From positions 75,341 through 139,340 of the forward strand of contig DAOTWD010000152.1 in the NCBI GenBank assembly GCA_034435975.1: 64,000 bases of DNA. Reading direction: 5' to 3'. This stretch comes from CAKZQX01 sp034435975. GTDB taxonomy: Bacteria > Chloroflexota > Chloroflexia > Chloroflexales > Chloroflexaceae. Shown piece after piece: positions 16,862 through 24,752 of the stretch (within the stretch, counting starts at the first letter, position 1; each line of letters opens with the position of its first letter). Under the pieces are notes generated by a model. The model saw nothing but the letters and a program-made list of their open reading frames with translations. It was not told the DNA's origin and ran no database searches. The translations under genes were made by a program, and so were the position numbers.

Positions 16862-18052
16862 TCATCGCATCATTTTATCCAGCACCGCCAGCGTTTCGAT
16901 ATGCGGTGTGTGCGGGAACATGTCATAGCCCACCAGATCTGTCAGTTGGTACGCAACACCAAGCTGCCGCAGGTCGGCGATCTGGGTCAGTGGATTACAG
17001 GAGATGTAGACAATTCGCCGTGGTGCGAGACGCAGCAGTTCCGTACAAACCTCTGGCCCCAGCCCCACCCGCGGTGGGTCGGCAATCACGACATCGTAGG
17101 GACGACTCGCCAGATCGCTTCTGCGGGCGGTTAGCTGCCGGCGCAAAAATGACAGTACTTCCTCGGCCATAACCTTCACATTCGTGGCATGATTGAGCGC
17201 ACTGTTATAGCGCGCCAGCGCCGCGCTTTCGGCAAATGACTCAATGCAGACCACCGATTCGACCTGGGGGGCCAGATGCAGCGCAATCGTGCCCACGCCG
17301 CCATACAGATCAATCACGCTCTCGGCATTTCCCACATGCCCGGCTACCGCATTCAACAGCGGGAGTAACAGATGCACGTTATTCTGAAAAAAAGAGTTGG
17401 GACCAACGTGGAGCACATTGGTGCCCACCTGCATAGGCAGGTTATTTGCTCCCCAGCGCCGCAAAGACGTTCCAAATGACAGATCGGTTTTGGTTTCGTT
17501 TAAAAGCCAGTGAAAACCCTGCACTCCTGGTTGCTCCAGGGCCAGCGTTGCCAGTTGCTCCATCTCCGTCTCATACGCACCTGACGCGGTAACTGCCACC
17601 AGAAGCAGAGTGTCCTGTGGACTGCGGCGTACCACCAGGTAGCGCAAAAAACCTTCGTGGGTGCGCACGTTATAGTCTGGGAGCGCCAGTTCCTGGGATG
17701 CGCGCCACAGCGTATGTGCGACCGCAAACGCCGCGGGTGGGATCAGATGGCATGTCTCTAGTTCAACAACATAGTTGAAGCGCCCACGCATACGCAAACC
17801 GAAGCGTCCCTTGGTGGCAACATAGTCCATGCGTGTCCGATAATGGTAAGGATTGGGCGATGGTACAACGATGATCGGCAAAACGGGAGCTGCAACCGAT
17901 GGCGGTAATTCTGCCGCCTGCCAGATCTGGCTGAGGGCCGTACTTTTGGCCACAATCTGGTCACCATAGTCGCGGTCTTGAAAGGCACATCCACCACAGG
18001 TCTGCACATGCGGGCAGAGGGGTTCAACCGCGGTACCGGTGCGGGTACGCTG
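16862..18052 (-). CDS. rlmD: RNA (uracil-5-)-methyltransferase, RlmD/TrmA family
   Basis: A methyltransferase that makes 5-methyluridine, probably in 23S rRNA. A 4Fe-4S-type cysteine cluster opens the protein (CPHVQTCGGCAFQD), the SAM site is VIDLYGGVGTIALHLA, DPPRVGLG precedes the catalytic Cys in IVYISCNP, and the C-terminal block VGYDMFPHTPHIETLAVL is diagnostic. The usual N-terminal TRAM domain is missing, so it starts right at the cluster. The frame is open to TTG 18124 with a GTG at 18091 just past the upstream stop; I chose ATG 18052 but the start is uncertain. Which uridine is modified cannot be told from sequence alone. Confidence 0.85.
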   Translation of the reverse strand, partial: QRTRTGTAVEPLCPHVQTCGGCAFQDRDYGDQIVAKSTALSQIWQAAELPPSVAAPVLPIIVVPSPNPYHYRTRMDYVATKGRFGLRMRGRFNYVVELETCHLIPPAAFAVAHTLWRASQELALPDYNVRTHEGFLRYLVVRRSPQDTLLLVAVTASGAYETEMEQLATLALEQPGVQGFHWLLNETKTDLSFGTSLRRWGANNLPMQVGTNVLHVGPNSFFQNNVHLLLPLLNAVAGHVGNAESVIDLYGGVGTIALHLAPQVESVVCIESFAESAALARYNSALNHATNVKVMAEEVLSFLRRQLTARRSDLASRPYDVVIADPPRVGLGPEVCTELLRLAPRRIVYISCNPLTQIADLRQLGVAYQLTDLVGYDMFPHTPHIETLAVLDKMMR

Positions 18053-18098
18053 CATAATCTGGTTACGGAACTGTTTATTCGTAGGTGTCACAACATTG

Positions 18099-18623
18099 CT
18101 ACTCTGCAAACCCTTCGTCTTCAACGACGCGTCGCATACGTGTCAGCAGTTGCATTCGCTGCACCTGTTGCACGATTTCTGGTGGACATGCACAACAATC
18201 CCAGTCAAACTTGGTAGCCTGTGCATCGGCGGTCAGGCAAAGAATGCGACCGCGTGCCAGATCCAGTCGGAGCACGTCACCGGTACTGATCTGTCGGGCC
18301 GCAGCGGGCTGAACCAGCACAGGCAATCCCGCCTGCCCTGCTACGTGCATGAAAGGAGCCGCTGCTGCGGTACAAATAATGGCTGCCAGCCCCAGTGCTT
18401 GCAGCGCATAAACCGCATCCTCGGCACCTGGCCCGTCGTACACCTGCCCGCACACGACCAGGATGTCTCCTTCGCGGGAGCGCTCGGCCACGGCAGGATC
18501 AACGTTGGCCAGACAATATGCAGCCAGCAGCGCTGTGTCTGCACTGGCCGCCTGGATCGGGTCAATGATTGTGCCAGGCCACAGATCATGTTCAACCTGT
18601 ATGGCGTAACCGGTAAGAATCAT
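18099..18623 (-). CDS. LeuD-like aconitase swivel-domain protein lacking the signature loop
   Basis: This 174-residue protein follows the layout of isopropylmalate dehydratase small subunits: a hydrophobic start, then LANVDPAVAERSREGDILVV, a loop, YALQALGLAAIIC, FMHVAGQAGLPVLV and GDVLRLDLARGRIL. The loop that in LeuD/HacB reads GKNFGCGSSREHA is here GQVYDGPGAEDA, so the residues that contact substrate are gone. A Cys pair (DCCAC) near 145 and a C-terminal helix are extra. It starts 3 bases after the thrC stop and is followed closely by rlmD. It is probably not a working dehydratase; the role is unknown. Confidence 0.65.
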   Translation of the reverse strand: MILTGYAIQVEHDLWPGTIIDPIQAASADTALLAAYCLANVDPAVAERSREGDILVVCGQVYDGPGAEDAVYALQALGLAAIICTAAAAPFMHVAGQAGLPVLVQPAAARQISTGDVLRLDLARGRILCLTADAQATKFDWDCCACPPEIVQQVQRMQLLTRMRRVVEDEGFAE

Positions 18624-18626
18624 GGG

Positions 18627-19976
18627 TTAACGTGGGCTGATGGAAGGGGTAATCCGTTCCATATATTGATCAATAACCCGCCGCACCGCGTCTGCATTGG
18701 CCGCGACCTCAACCGGCGGATTGGGATACTGGCTCACCACTTCCGGCAGCGTGTTTTCGTGGTAGGCTTCTTTGAAGCGGCTGAACTTCAGGCCGTGTGC
18801 AGTTGAAATCACGACCACCCGATCTGCCTTCTGGATGATGCCGCGCTTGATCAGCTTGATTGCTGCTGCCAGTGCCACGCCAGTATGGGGGCAGGCATAC
18901 GTGCCCGTACGGTCGGCCCGGGCTGCGGCATCGGCGAGTTCTTGCTCGCTGGCCTGCTCGACAATTCCATCAAATCGTTGCAGAATACTGATGGCACGGT
19001 TGATGCTCACCGGATCGCCGATCTGGATCGCACTGGCAGCCGTGGCACGGGCTGTCATCGGCTCATAATGGGCAAACCCCTGCTGATAAGCACGATAGAG
19101 AGGATTGGCATTCTCAGCCTGAGCACACACAATGCGCGGCAGGCGATCGATCAGGCCCAGTTCATACATCATCAGCAATCCTCTGCCGAGCGCTGCGGTG
19201 TTGCCCAGGTTGCCACCAGGGATAATGATCCAGTCCGGCACATGCCAATCAAACTGCTGCACAATCTCAATCCCAACCGTCTTTTGCCCTTCGATCCGCA
19301 GTGAGTTGAGCGAGTTTGCCAGGTAAATACCTTGATCAGCGGTCACTGCGCGTACCACGCGCATACAGCCGTCAAAGTCGGTATCGAGTGCCAGTACCAG
19401 CGCTCCATGCGCAATTGGTTGCACCAGCTGGGCGGTGCTGACCTTGCCTTTGGGCAGAAAGACGATGGTGGGAATGCCAGCCGCCGCACCGTAACAGGCC
19501 AGCGCAGCCGAGGTATCGCCCGTACTGGCACAGGCCACGGCACGGATCGGCTTGCCTTCGGTGATCATCTGGCGCACGACACTGATCAAGACGGTCATCC
19601 CCAGATCCTTAAAGCTGCCAGTGTGTGAGTTGCCACACAGCTTGATCCAGAAGTTCTCTACTCCCAGATCGATACCGAGCCGCTCGGCCCAGAACAGATT
19701 TGTCCCGCCCTCAAACATGCTGACCACATTATCATCGCTGACAACCGGGCATACCCATTCCTTCTTGCCCCACACCCCACTGCCATACGGCCACGATGTG
19801 CGCATCCAGCGGCTCTCAAACAGGTGTTTCCACTCGGCGGCACTGCGCTGACGCAAGGCATCCAGATCATGCTGAACTTCGAGTAATCCCCCCGATTTGC
19901 TATAGTACACCACATCAGTCAACGGGTAGCGCTCGTTGGGATTATCTTGAGCAGCAAACCAGGCATTGTATTGCAT
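18627..19976 (-). CDS. thrC: threonine synthase
   Basis: A 449-residue PLP enzyme that converts O-phosphohomoserine to threonine. The PLP lysine is in GSFKDLGMTV; substrate/phosphate loops include CASTGDTSAALACYGAAAGIP, PGGNLGNTAALG and FLPKGKVS. Length fits class I-type threonine synthases. ATG 19976 has AAGGTG six bases upstream and is favoured over ATG 19994. It leads a three-gene run with the swivel-domain protein and the RNA methyltransferase. A promoter lies about 190 bases upstream. No other threonine genes are nearby. Confidence 0.93.
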   Translation of the reverse strand: MQYNAWFAAQDNPNERYPLTDVVYYSKSGGLLEVQHDLDALRQRSAAEWKHLFESRWMRTSWPYGSGVWGKKEWVCPVVSDDNVVSMFEGGTNLFWAERLGIDLGVENFWIKLCGNSHTGSFKDLGMTVLISVVRQMITEGKPIRAVACASTGDTSAALACYGAAAGIPTIVFLPKGKVSTAQLVQPIAHGALVLALDTDFDGCMRVVRAVTADQGIYLANSLNSLRIEGQKTVGIEIVQQFDWHVPDWIIIPGGNLGNTAALGRGLLMMYELGLIDRLPRIVCAQAENANPLYRAYQQGFAHYEPMTARATAASAIQIGDPVSINRAISILQRFDGIVEQASEQELADAAARADRTGTYACPHTGVALAAAIKLIKRGIIQKADRVVVISTAHGLKFSRFKEAYHENTLPEVVSQYPNPPVEVAANADAVRRVIDQYMERITPSISPR

Positions 19977-20172
19977 TATTTCACCTTCATCCAATCAGGT
20001 ACCGGTGCAACAGTTTATCTTCCTTCACCGTAGCACGGGCAACATTGCCAGTGACGGGCCATACCAGAGTCTGGGTACTCAAGTGCAGAACGACATGCGA
20101 GGCGCATTGCAGAGAACTCGATATTCTGATGGAAACCAGTGATATGCCTCTGACAGTTTCTAGCCCGACTTC

Positions 20173-20210
20173 ATTATAGCACGGCCCCTGGTCTTTGCCA
20201 GGGGCCGTGC
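20173..20210 (-). promoter_or_regulatory. thrC promoter abutting a 13-bp perfect hairpin
   Basis: On the minus strand TATAAT (20178-20173) is directly preceded by a perfect 13-bp stem (20179-20210, arms GCACGGCCCCTGG and complement, loop of six). A CTGGCA -35 candidate at 17 bp lies inside the stem. The hairpin may be a terminator for the upstream TPR gene without a U tract. The 190-nt leader between here and thrC shows no T-box or Thr-rich leader peptide. Nothing else is seen in the 19977-20318 gap. Confidence 0.5.
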
Positions 20211-20318
20211 GTGTGAAATAGCTCAGATGTGATGCACTATCCCGGTGTGCGGGGTTCAACACAAATGACTGCAGATAAGTCACGTGCAATCTGTGTTATC
20301 GCAAGGAATCATGCACGT

Positions 20319-20759
20319 TCAACTTTTTTCTTGCTCGGCCAACTCGTCCTGGATCTGCCTTACATATCGTTCGGCTTCACCTCGCCAATAGGTATCCCCG
20401 CCAAGCATGAGATAGTGTTGCAGGTCGGCCAGGGCTATGTCCAGGGCACCATGGAAACGATGAAACAGCCCGCGCTGCAAATATGGGTCGGGCCAATCGG
20501 GAGCTAACTCTATAGCCTGTGTCAGGTCGGCCACGGCTGGCTCATATTCATTCAGCTCGCGCCCGCGAATAAAACCGCTATGATAGTACGCCGCAGCCAG
20601 TGTCGGCCACCAGCGTCGGGCACGCCCAAAGGCGGCCACACTCAGTTCATAGAAGACTCGTTCGGCGCTACGATTGCCCATATGACACAGGCTGTGCCCC
20701 CAGGCGCACCACCAGTGTGCTATCCAGCGTTGCCAGAACGTCGGGTTGGGTGGAGACAT
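20319..20759 (-). CDS. TPR-repeat protein
   Basis: A 146-residue protein with two to three tetratricopeptide-like helix pairs: AAFGRARRWWPTLAAAYYHSG, EPAVADLTQAIELAPDWPDPYLQRG (an almost canonical repeat, only partly quoted as positions 75-100) and IALADLQHYLML. TPR proteins mediate protein contacts; no partner is apparent. ATG 20759 has GAGG six bases upstream. It is a single gene upstream of thrC on the same strand. Confidence 0.7.
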   Translation of the reverse strand: MSPPNPTFWQRWIAHWWCAWGHSLCHMGNRSAERVFYELSVAAFGRARRWWPTLAAAYYHSGFIRGRELNEYEPAVADLTQAIELAPDWPDPYLQRGLFHRFHGALDIALADLQHYLMLGGDTYWRGEAERYVRQIQDELAEQEKS

Positions 20760-21217
20760 TGCTACCTCTTGTGCATATATCGCTCAGTATGACAGGACGG
20801 TTGCTGTCAGGTGGTCAGATAGCCTTTTTGCCTTTCGTGCTGCTGAAGGCGAAAAAAATGGTGTTGAAGCGACCGCATAAGTCATGGCACTATCAGCCAT
20901 TATGCATAGTGTGCATTATATGCAGCAGGGGTATCTCACGCAATACCAGATATCGGGAGGAGCATGTTATAATACTGAACGTACTCATAAAGAAGTAACC
21001 GTTCATGGGAACGTTCGCCAGTGGGGGCGTGTTGTCCTTCCAAACCATACGTATCAAGGCACATCTCTGGTTCGGAGGGGGCTGGAGGCTTCCAGGAATC
21101 CCCGCAACGGGATGTAAAAACCAGAGCTTTGACCTGGATGCGTATGGAGGTGTTGTCCTTCCCAACCACCCTACTCGAACGGTTACATAAGAGCTTCTTT
21201 ATTTTTAAGGATGTGTG
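20760..21217. other. mltG upstream region with inserted inverted-repeat element
   Basis: A TATAAT at about 20965-20970 on the plus strand may be the mltG promoter. Between it and the gene lies the element at 20997-21189, so the leader would be about 245 nt. The first part (20760-20960) shows no gene. Confidence 0.45.
20997..21189. repeat. MITE-like element with GTAACCGTTC termini
   Basis: The left end reads GTAACCGTTC and, about 30 bases on, GTTGTCCTTCC; the right end is the near inverse, GGTGTTGTCCTTCCCAACCA running into GAACGGTTAC only after reverse orientation of the first part. The two terminal decamers are exact inverted repeats. Left-end relatives occur at 58101 (GTAACCGCTCAGGTGGGGTA) and near 63828 (CGTTCAGGTGGGATGGTC). 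There is no coding capacity. It resembles a non-autonomous transposable element. Confidence 0.55.
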
Positions 21218-22291
21218 ATGCGACATATACGGGCTTTAATGTTAGCGGTGACGTTGATCGCGTTTCTGGTCTCCTGTGGCGGCTATTTACTCCTGCGTGA
21301 ATTACGCATACCTGCCAGTACCAGCGATGCGCCGATTGAAATCGAGATTCAACCTGGTGAGACGACAGCGCACATTGCCACCCGGTTGCGTGCCCAGGGG
21401 CTTATTCGCCAGCCTCTATTTTTTTCAGCCCTGGTGCGGTATCTCGATCTCGATCGTGATCTCCAGGCCGGGCGATACTTGCTCCGGGCTGATATGACGA
21501 TCAGCGATATTTTGATTGCGCTGCAAAGTGGTCGTGTAGGGGAAATCCAGATTACTATCCCAGAAGGATTGCGGCTGGAAGAGATCGCCAATTTGCTGGG
21601 CAATGCCGAGTTCGAACAGATCAATGAGGCCAATTTTCTCGAAGTGGCCCAAAATGGGGGGCAGTTTAAGGATTACTATTTTTTGCTGAACAGCCTGCCG
21701 TCTGATGCGACCCTCGAAGGCTATCTTTTTCCTGATACCTATCGCATTGCGGTCACGGCCACAGTGACGGAGGTGATCGATCTGATGCTCACGCGCTTCG
21801 ATCAGCAGTATAGTACCTTTGACCGCGATGTGCGTGTCCCGGATCGCTCGGTTCATGAGATTGTAACCATGGCGTCGATTGTTCAGCGTGAAGCAGCGTT
21901 AATCAGCGAGATGCCCCGCATCGCGGCTGTCTTCTGGAATCGGCTGCGCCCGGAGCATGCGGCTGAAACCGGTGGTGGCAAACTCCAGGCCGATCCAACA
22001 GTGCAATACGCGCTGGGCTATAGCGTTGACGAGGCGACCTGGTGGCGCAAGAATTTGTCACTGGCCGATCTGCAGATCGATCATCCCTACAATACGCGGG
22101 AGCGAGCCGGCTTACCGCCTGGCCCGATTAGTAATCCGGGGTTAGATGCGTTGCGGGCGGCGGCACAACCCGACGAAAGCGCCCCGTATCTCTATTTTGT
22201 TGCGAGTTGTGCGATGGATGGTTCCCATAACTTTGCCACCAACTTTGCTGAGTTTCGCCAGTATGAAGCCGACTTTCTGGCGTGTCGGTAG
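21218..22291 (+). CDS. mltG: endolytic murein transglycosylase
   Basis: MltG (YceG family, 357 residues) cleaves nascent glycan strands and helps set their length. One N-terminal membrane segment (about 5-26) is followed by a LysM-like region (IEIQPGETTAHIATRLRAQG) and the catalytic domain, with the family Glu in MASIVQREAAL, then LQADPTVQYALG and the C-terminal YNTRERAGLPPGPISNPG block. ATG 21218 has AAGGA upstream. mltG, aroE and the prepilin peptidase follow in order on the same strand, but with repeat-filled gaps, so they may be separate units. Confidence 0.93.
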   Translation: MRHIRALMLAVTLIAFLVSCGGYLLLRELRIPASTSDAPIEIEIQPGETTAHIATRLRAQGLIRQPLFFSALVRYLDLDRDLQAGRYLLRADMTISDILIALQSGRVGEIQITIPEGLRLEEIANLLGNAEFEQINEANFLEVAQNGGQFKDYYFLLNSLPSDATLEGYLFPDTYRIAVTATVTEVIDLMLTRFDQQYSTFDRDVRVPDRSVHEIVTMASIVQREAALISEMPRIAAVFWNRLRPEHAAETGGGKLQADPTVQYALGYSVDEATWWRKNLSLADLQIDHPYNTRERAGLPPGPISNPGLDALRAAAQPDESAPYLYFVASCAMDGSHNFATNFAEFRQYEADFLACR

Positions 22292-22751
22292 CAGGTGCGC
22301 ACGGTGGGGCAGGGTGCGGCAATGTCCCACCGTCCATTCCATCGATCTCCATTGCGTGACGGCTCCCAGAGCGAAAGCATCTGTTGCTCTCGGAGACTGC
22401 CGCCCCGAAAAGGAGTGGGGGAAGAGGAGTGGGGAGAGAGAGAAGATGAGCGTGGTTCTCTCTGCTCTCTGTTCTCTCCTCTAAGTGTAGCATCGGAACA
22501 ATCGGCAAGTTCGTCGTGTGGCAGAGCTGCAGACAGGGCACCTACTGATTGCAACATCGCCCGGCGGCTGAAGCTGCAGCCGGGAGCTTGAAGGTTCCGG
22601 CTCTCGTTCCCAAAACCGCTGAAGCGGTCAACCAGAGCCGGCGCAGGCTGGCTTCACCCCACTTGCCTGCGGCTTCAGCCGCCGCAAGCCGAGACAAAGA
22701 CAACTGTAGTACTATCGTGTGTCGATACCTGTTGATACGTAGGTACACAGC
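22292..22751. repeat. spacer with GA-rich copy B and a decayed GCGGCTTCAGCCGC element
   Basis: Positions 22358-22488 carry copy B of the GA-rich repeat, starting TGACGGCTCCCAG and TGTTGCTCTCGGAGACTG. Positions 22557-22712 carry a Pro/Leu-neutral GC-rich element with CGGCTGAAGC and GCGGCTTCAGCCGCCGC, ending in ACAACTGTAGTA. It matches the element at 23663-23823 internally and at the right end, but has no recognisable left end. No gene is supported. Confidence 0.6.
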
Positions 22752-23588
22752 ATGATCCAGCGTATTGGGTTGATTGGCGATCCCGTGGCGCACAGCCGCT
22801 CACCAGCCATGCAGAATGCGGCTTTGATGCACCTCGGCATTCCGGCCCGTTATGAGCTATGGCCCACGCCAGCAGATGCGTTACCAGCGCGGATAACGAT
22901 GCTCCGTGCATCGGAATATCTGGGTGCCAATGTTACGCTGCCGCATAAGACGGCGGTGTTGCCCTTGCTTGATGATCTGGAGCCAGCCACGGTTCGGATT
23001 GGAGCGGTTAACACAATCTATAAACGGGCGGATGGGGCACTGGTGGGCACCAATACTGATGCGCCGGCGTTGCTGACCAGCTTGCGTGAGGATGGTCAGT
23101 TTGAACCGGGCGGTCAGCGCGTGGTGTTACTGGGTGCCAGCGGTGCAGCGCGGGCGGCGGCCTATGCCCTGGTCACGGCCCATGTTGAGCGCCTGGTGGT
23201 AGTGAATCGTACACTGGAACGCGCCGAGAAGTTACTGGCCGATATGATGCTGGCGCAGCTTGATCCGCTCCCGCATCTGATCGTGCTTGCGCTGGACGAC
23301 CCGGACGTGCCTGCCTATATTGCCGACAGCACGCTGTTGATCAACGCCACCGCCGTTGGCTGGCAGGCAGAAGAAATGCCGCTGCCCACGCTGGTGGTTG
23401 CGCGAGGCATGCTCGTGTATGATATGGTGTATCGGCCTACGCGCCTGCTACGTGAGGCAGCAGTGCAGGGCGCACGTACTCTTGATGGGTTGGGGATGCT
23501 GCTGCATCAGGGAGCGCTCGCTTTTACCTACTGGACAGGCCAGCCTGCGCCGCTGACAGTGATGCGCAGCGCGTTGCTATCAGCGTAG
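22752..23588 (+). CDS. aroE: shikimate dehydrogenase
   Basis: AroE (278 residues) reduces 3-dehydroshikimate to shikimate with NADPH in aromatic amino-acid synthesis. The substrate domain has GDPVAHSRSPAMQNAA and NVTLPHK with the catalytic Lys; GAVNTI and GTNTDA are canonical. The Rossmann domain has LLGASGAARAA and the NADPH-phosphate pocket VVNRTLERA. The C-terminal LDGLGMLLHQGA is also present. The start ATG lies only 30 bases after a repeat element, and no good ribosome site is seen. Confidence 0.95.
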   Translation: MIQRIGLIGDPVAHSRSPAMQNAALMHLGIPARYELWPTPADALPARITMLRASEYLGANVTLPHKTAVLPLLDDLEPATVRIGAVNTIYKRADGALVGTNTDAPALLTSLREDGQFEPGGQRVVLLGASGAARAAAYALVTAHVERLVVVNRTLERAEKLLADMMLAQLDPLPHLIVLALDDPDVPAYIADSTLLINATAVGWQAEEMPLPTLVVARGMLVYDMVYRPTRLLREAAVQGARTLDGLGMLLHQGALAFTYWTGQPAPLTVMRSALLSA

Positions 23589-23662
23589 AGACGGGTTGCC
23601 TGTGCCCGTTATGCGCCTGGTAATATCCAGCGCGTAGAATGGGTTTAATATGGATTATTGCC

Positions 23663-23823
23663 AATACTACTACAGTTGTCGTTCGCCGTCACGCCCGGAG
23701 CCTGAAGGCTTCGGTTCCGAAGGCCGCTTCAGCGGCCTACCCAGGCCGGCGCAGGCTGGCTTCACACTGCTTGCCCGCGGCTTCAGCCGCCGGGCAAGCG
23801 AAAACAAGTACAACTGTAGTAAT
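23663..23823. repeat. MITE-like element with TACTACAGTTGT termini
   Basis: The ends TACTACAGTTGT (23668-23679) and ACAACTGTAGTA (23810-23821) are perfect 12-bp inverted repeats. The inside is GC-rich with CCTGAAGGC, GCCGCTTCAGCGGC and GCGGCTTCAGCCGC palindromes and a GGCGCAGGCTGGCTTCAC phrase shared with 22640-22665. No reading frame of note. It fills most of the gap between aroE and the peptidase gene. Confidence 0.7.
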
Positions 23824-23837
23824 AGGGATCATCGGCT

Positions 23838-24584
23838 ATGCTACCCACATTTATCAGCTTCATTATCGGCTTGCTGCTGGGCACGTTGCTGAACATTATT
23901 ATTATTCGCCTGTCGCGTGAGAAACAGTTGCTCGGTTGGCCGCGCTGTACACGCACCGGGCAGCCGTTGGCCTGGTGGCAACTTTTACCGGTATTGGGAT
24001 GGGCGCTGCAGCGAGGGCGGGCGTCTGATGGTCGCCCGCTCCATTGGATTTACCCGCTGGTGGAACTGTTTACCGCTGTCGTGCTGGCGCTGCTCTACAG
24101 TCAGTATGGACTGACTATCACGTTCTTTTATCTGGTGTTTGTATGTGCGGTGCTGATTGTCACGGGTGCGATTGACTGGCTCTACCACTCGATTTATACC
24201 CTTGTGATCCTGGGATCGGCGCTGCTCTCGCTGCTTGCCAGTCTGATCGTCCCTCATATGCACTGGCTTAACGCTGGCCTGGGGGCTGTTGTGGCCGGGC
24301 TGGTCTTTATCCTGCTGTTTATGCTGGCGCTGATCTTGTTTCCCAGCAAATCGGCTCCGCTCGGTTTGGGAGATGTGTATCTGGCAATTTTTATTGGAGC
24401 CACGGTTGGCTTGACCCACCTGAGTACCACGCTCTTTTATGGTATCTTCCTGGCGGGAGTGGTGGCGGGCAGCATCGTGATTGCAAAACGGGTGTTGCGC
24501 CGTCAAGATATGCCCGAATATATTCCCTATGGAACCTATCTGTGTCTCGGTACGATTGGCTACATTCTGTTCCAGGGATTATAA
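23838..24584 (+). CDS. pilD: prepilin peptidase (A24 family)
   Basis: A 248-residue polytopic aspartic peptidase that removes leader peptides from type IV prepilins or flagellin/competence pseudopilins. The two catalytic aspartates are in VTGAIDWLYHSIY and in the GxGD box LGLGDVYLAIFIG. Seven to eight membrane segments are visible. The cytoplasmic loop that normally holds two CxxC pairs is present by layout (WPRCTRTGQP and GRASDGRP) but keeps only one Cys, so it should not bind zinc. The last residues and stop are repeated 71 bp downstream. No pilin gene is nearby. Confidence 0.9.
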   Translation: MLPTFISFIIGLLLGTLLNIIIIRLSREKQLLGWPRCTRTGQPLAWWQLLPVLGWALQRGRASDGRPLHWIYPLVELFTAVVLALLYSQYGLTITFFYLVFVCAVLIVTGAIDWLYHSIYTLVILGSALLSLLASLIVPHMHWLNAGLGAVVAGLVFILLFMLALILFPSKSAPLGLGDVYLAIFIGATVGLTHLSTTLFYGIFLAGVVAGSIVIAKRVLRRQDMPEYIPYGTYLCLGTIGYILFQGL

Positions 24585-24661
24585 TCGGCATTCAGCGCTG
24601 CCACGCCGACCATGACGACCCCGCCAATGGCGACATTCCGTTCCAGGGATTATCATCGGCA
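24562..24661. repeat. 29-bp direct repeat duplicating the pilD 3' end (period 71)
   Basis: Positions 24562-24590, which cover the final codons and stop of the peptidase gene, recur at 24633-24661 with 27 of 29 identities (core GTTCCAGGGATTAT). The 42 bases between are unique. A similar 71-bp offset is seen at 39973-40082. Confidence 0.85.
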
Positions 24662-24700
24662 CCGTACCAGGGTTCATAGCGCAAACATGTTCGGAACGCC

Positions 24701-24729
24701 TTTTCAAGGTAGCCTGATTGTGGTATAAT
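24701..24729 (+). promoter_or_regulatory. promoter of the 24753 membrane-protein gene
   Basis: TTTTCA (24701-24706) and a perfect TATAAT (24724-24729) are 17 bp apart, and a strong AGGGAGG site with a TTG start follows within 25 bases. Confidence 0.6.
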
Positions 24730-24752
24730 AAGATGATGTTAGGGAGGCCATC

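Noticed and set aside
19977..20172. T-box or threonine attenuator upstream of thrC
   Set aside because: No T-box core sequence, no terminator before the gene and no Thr-rich leader peptide were found.
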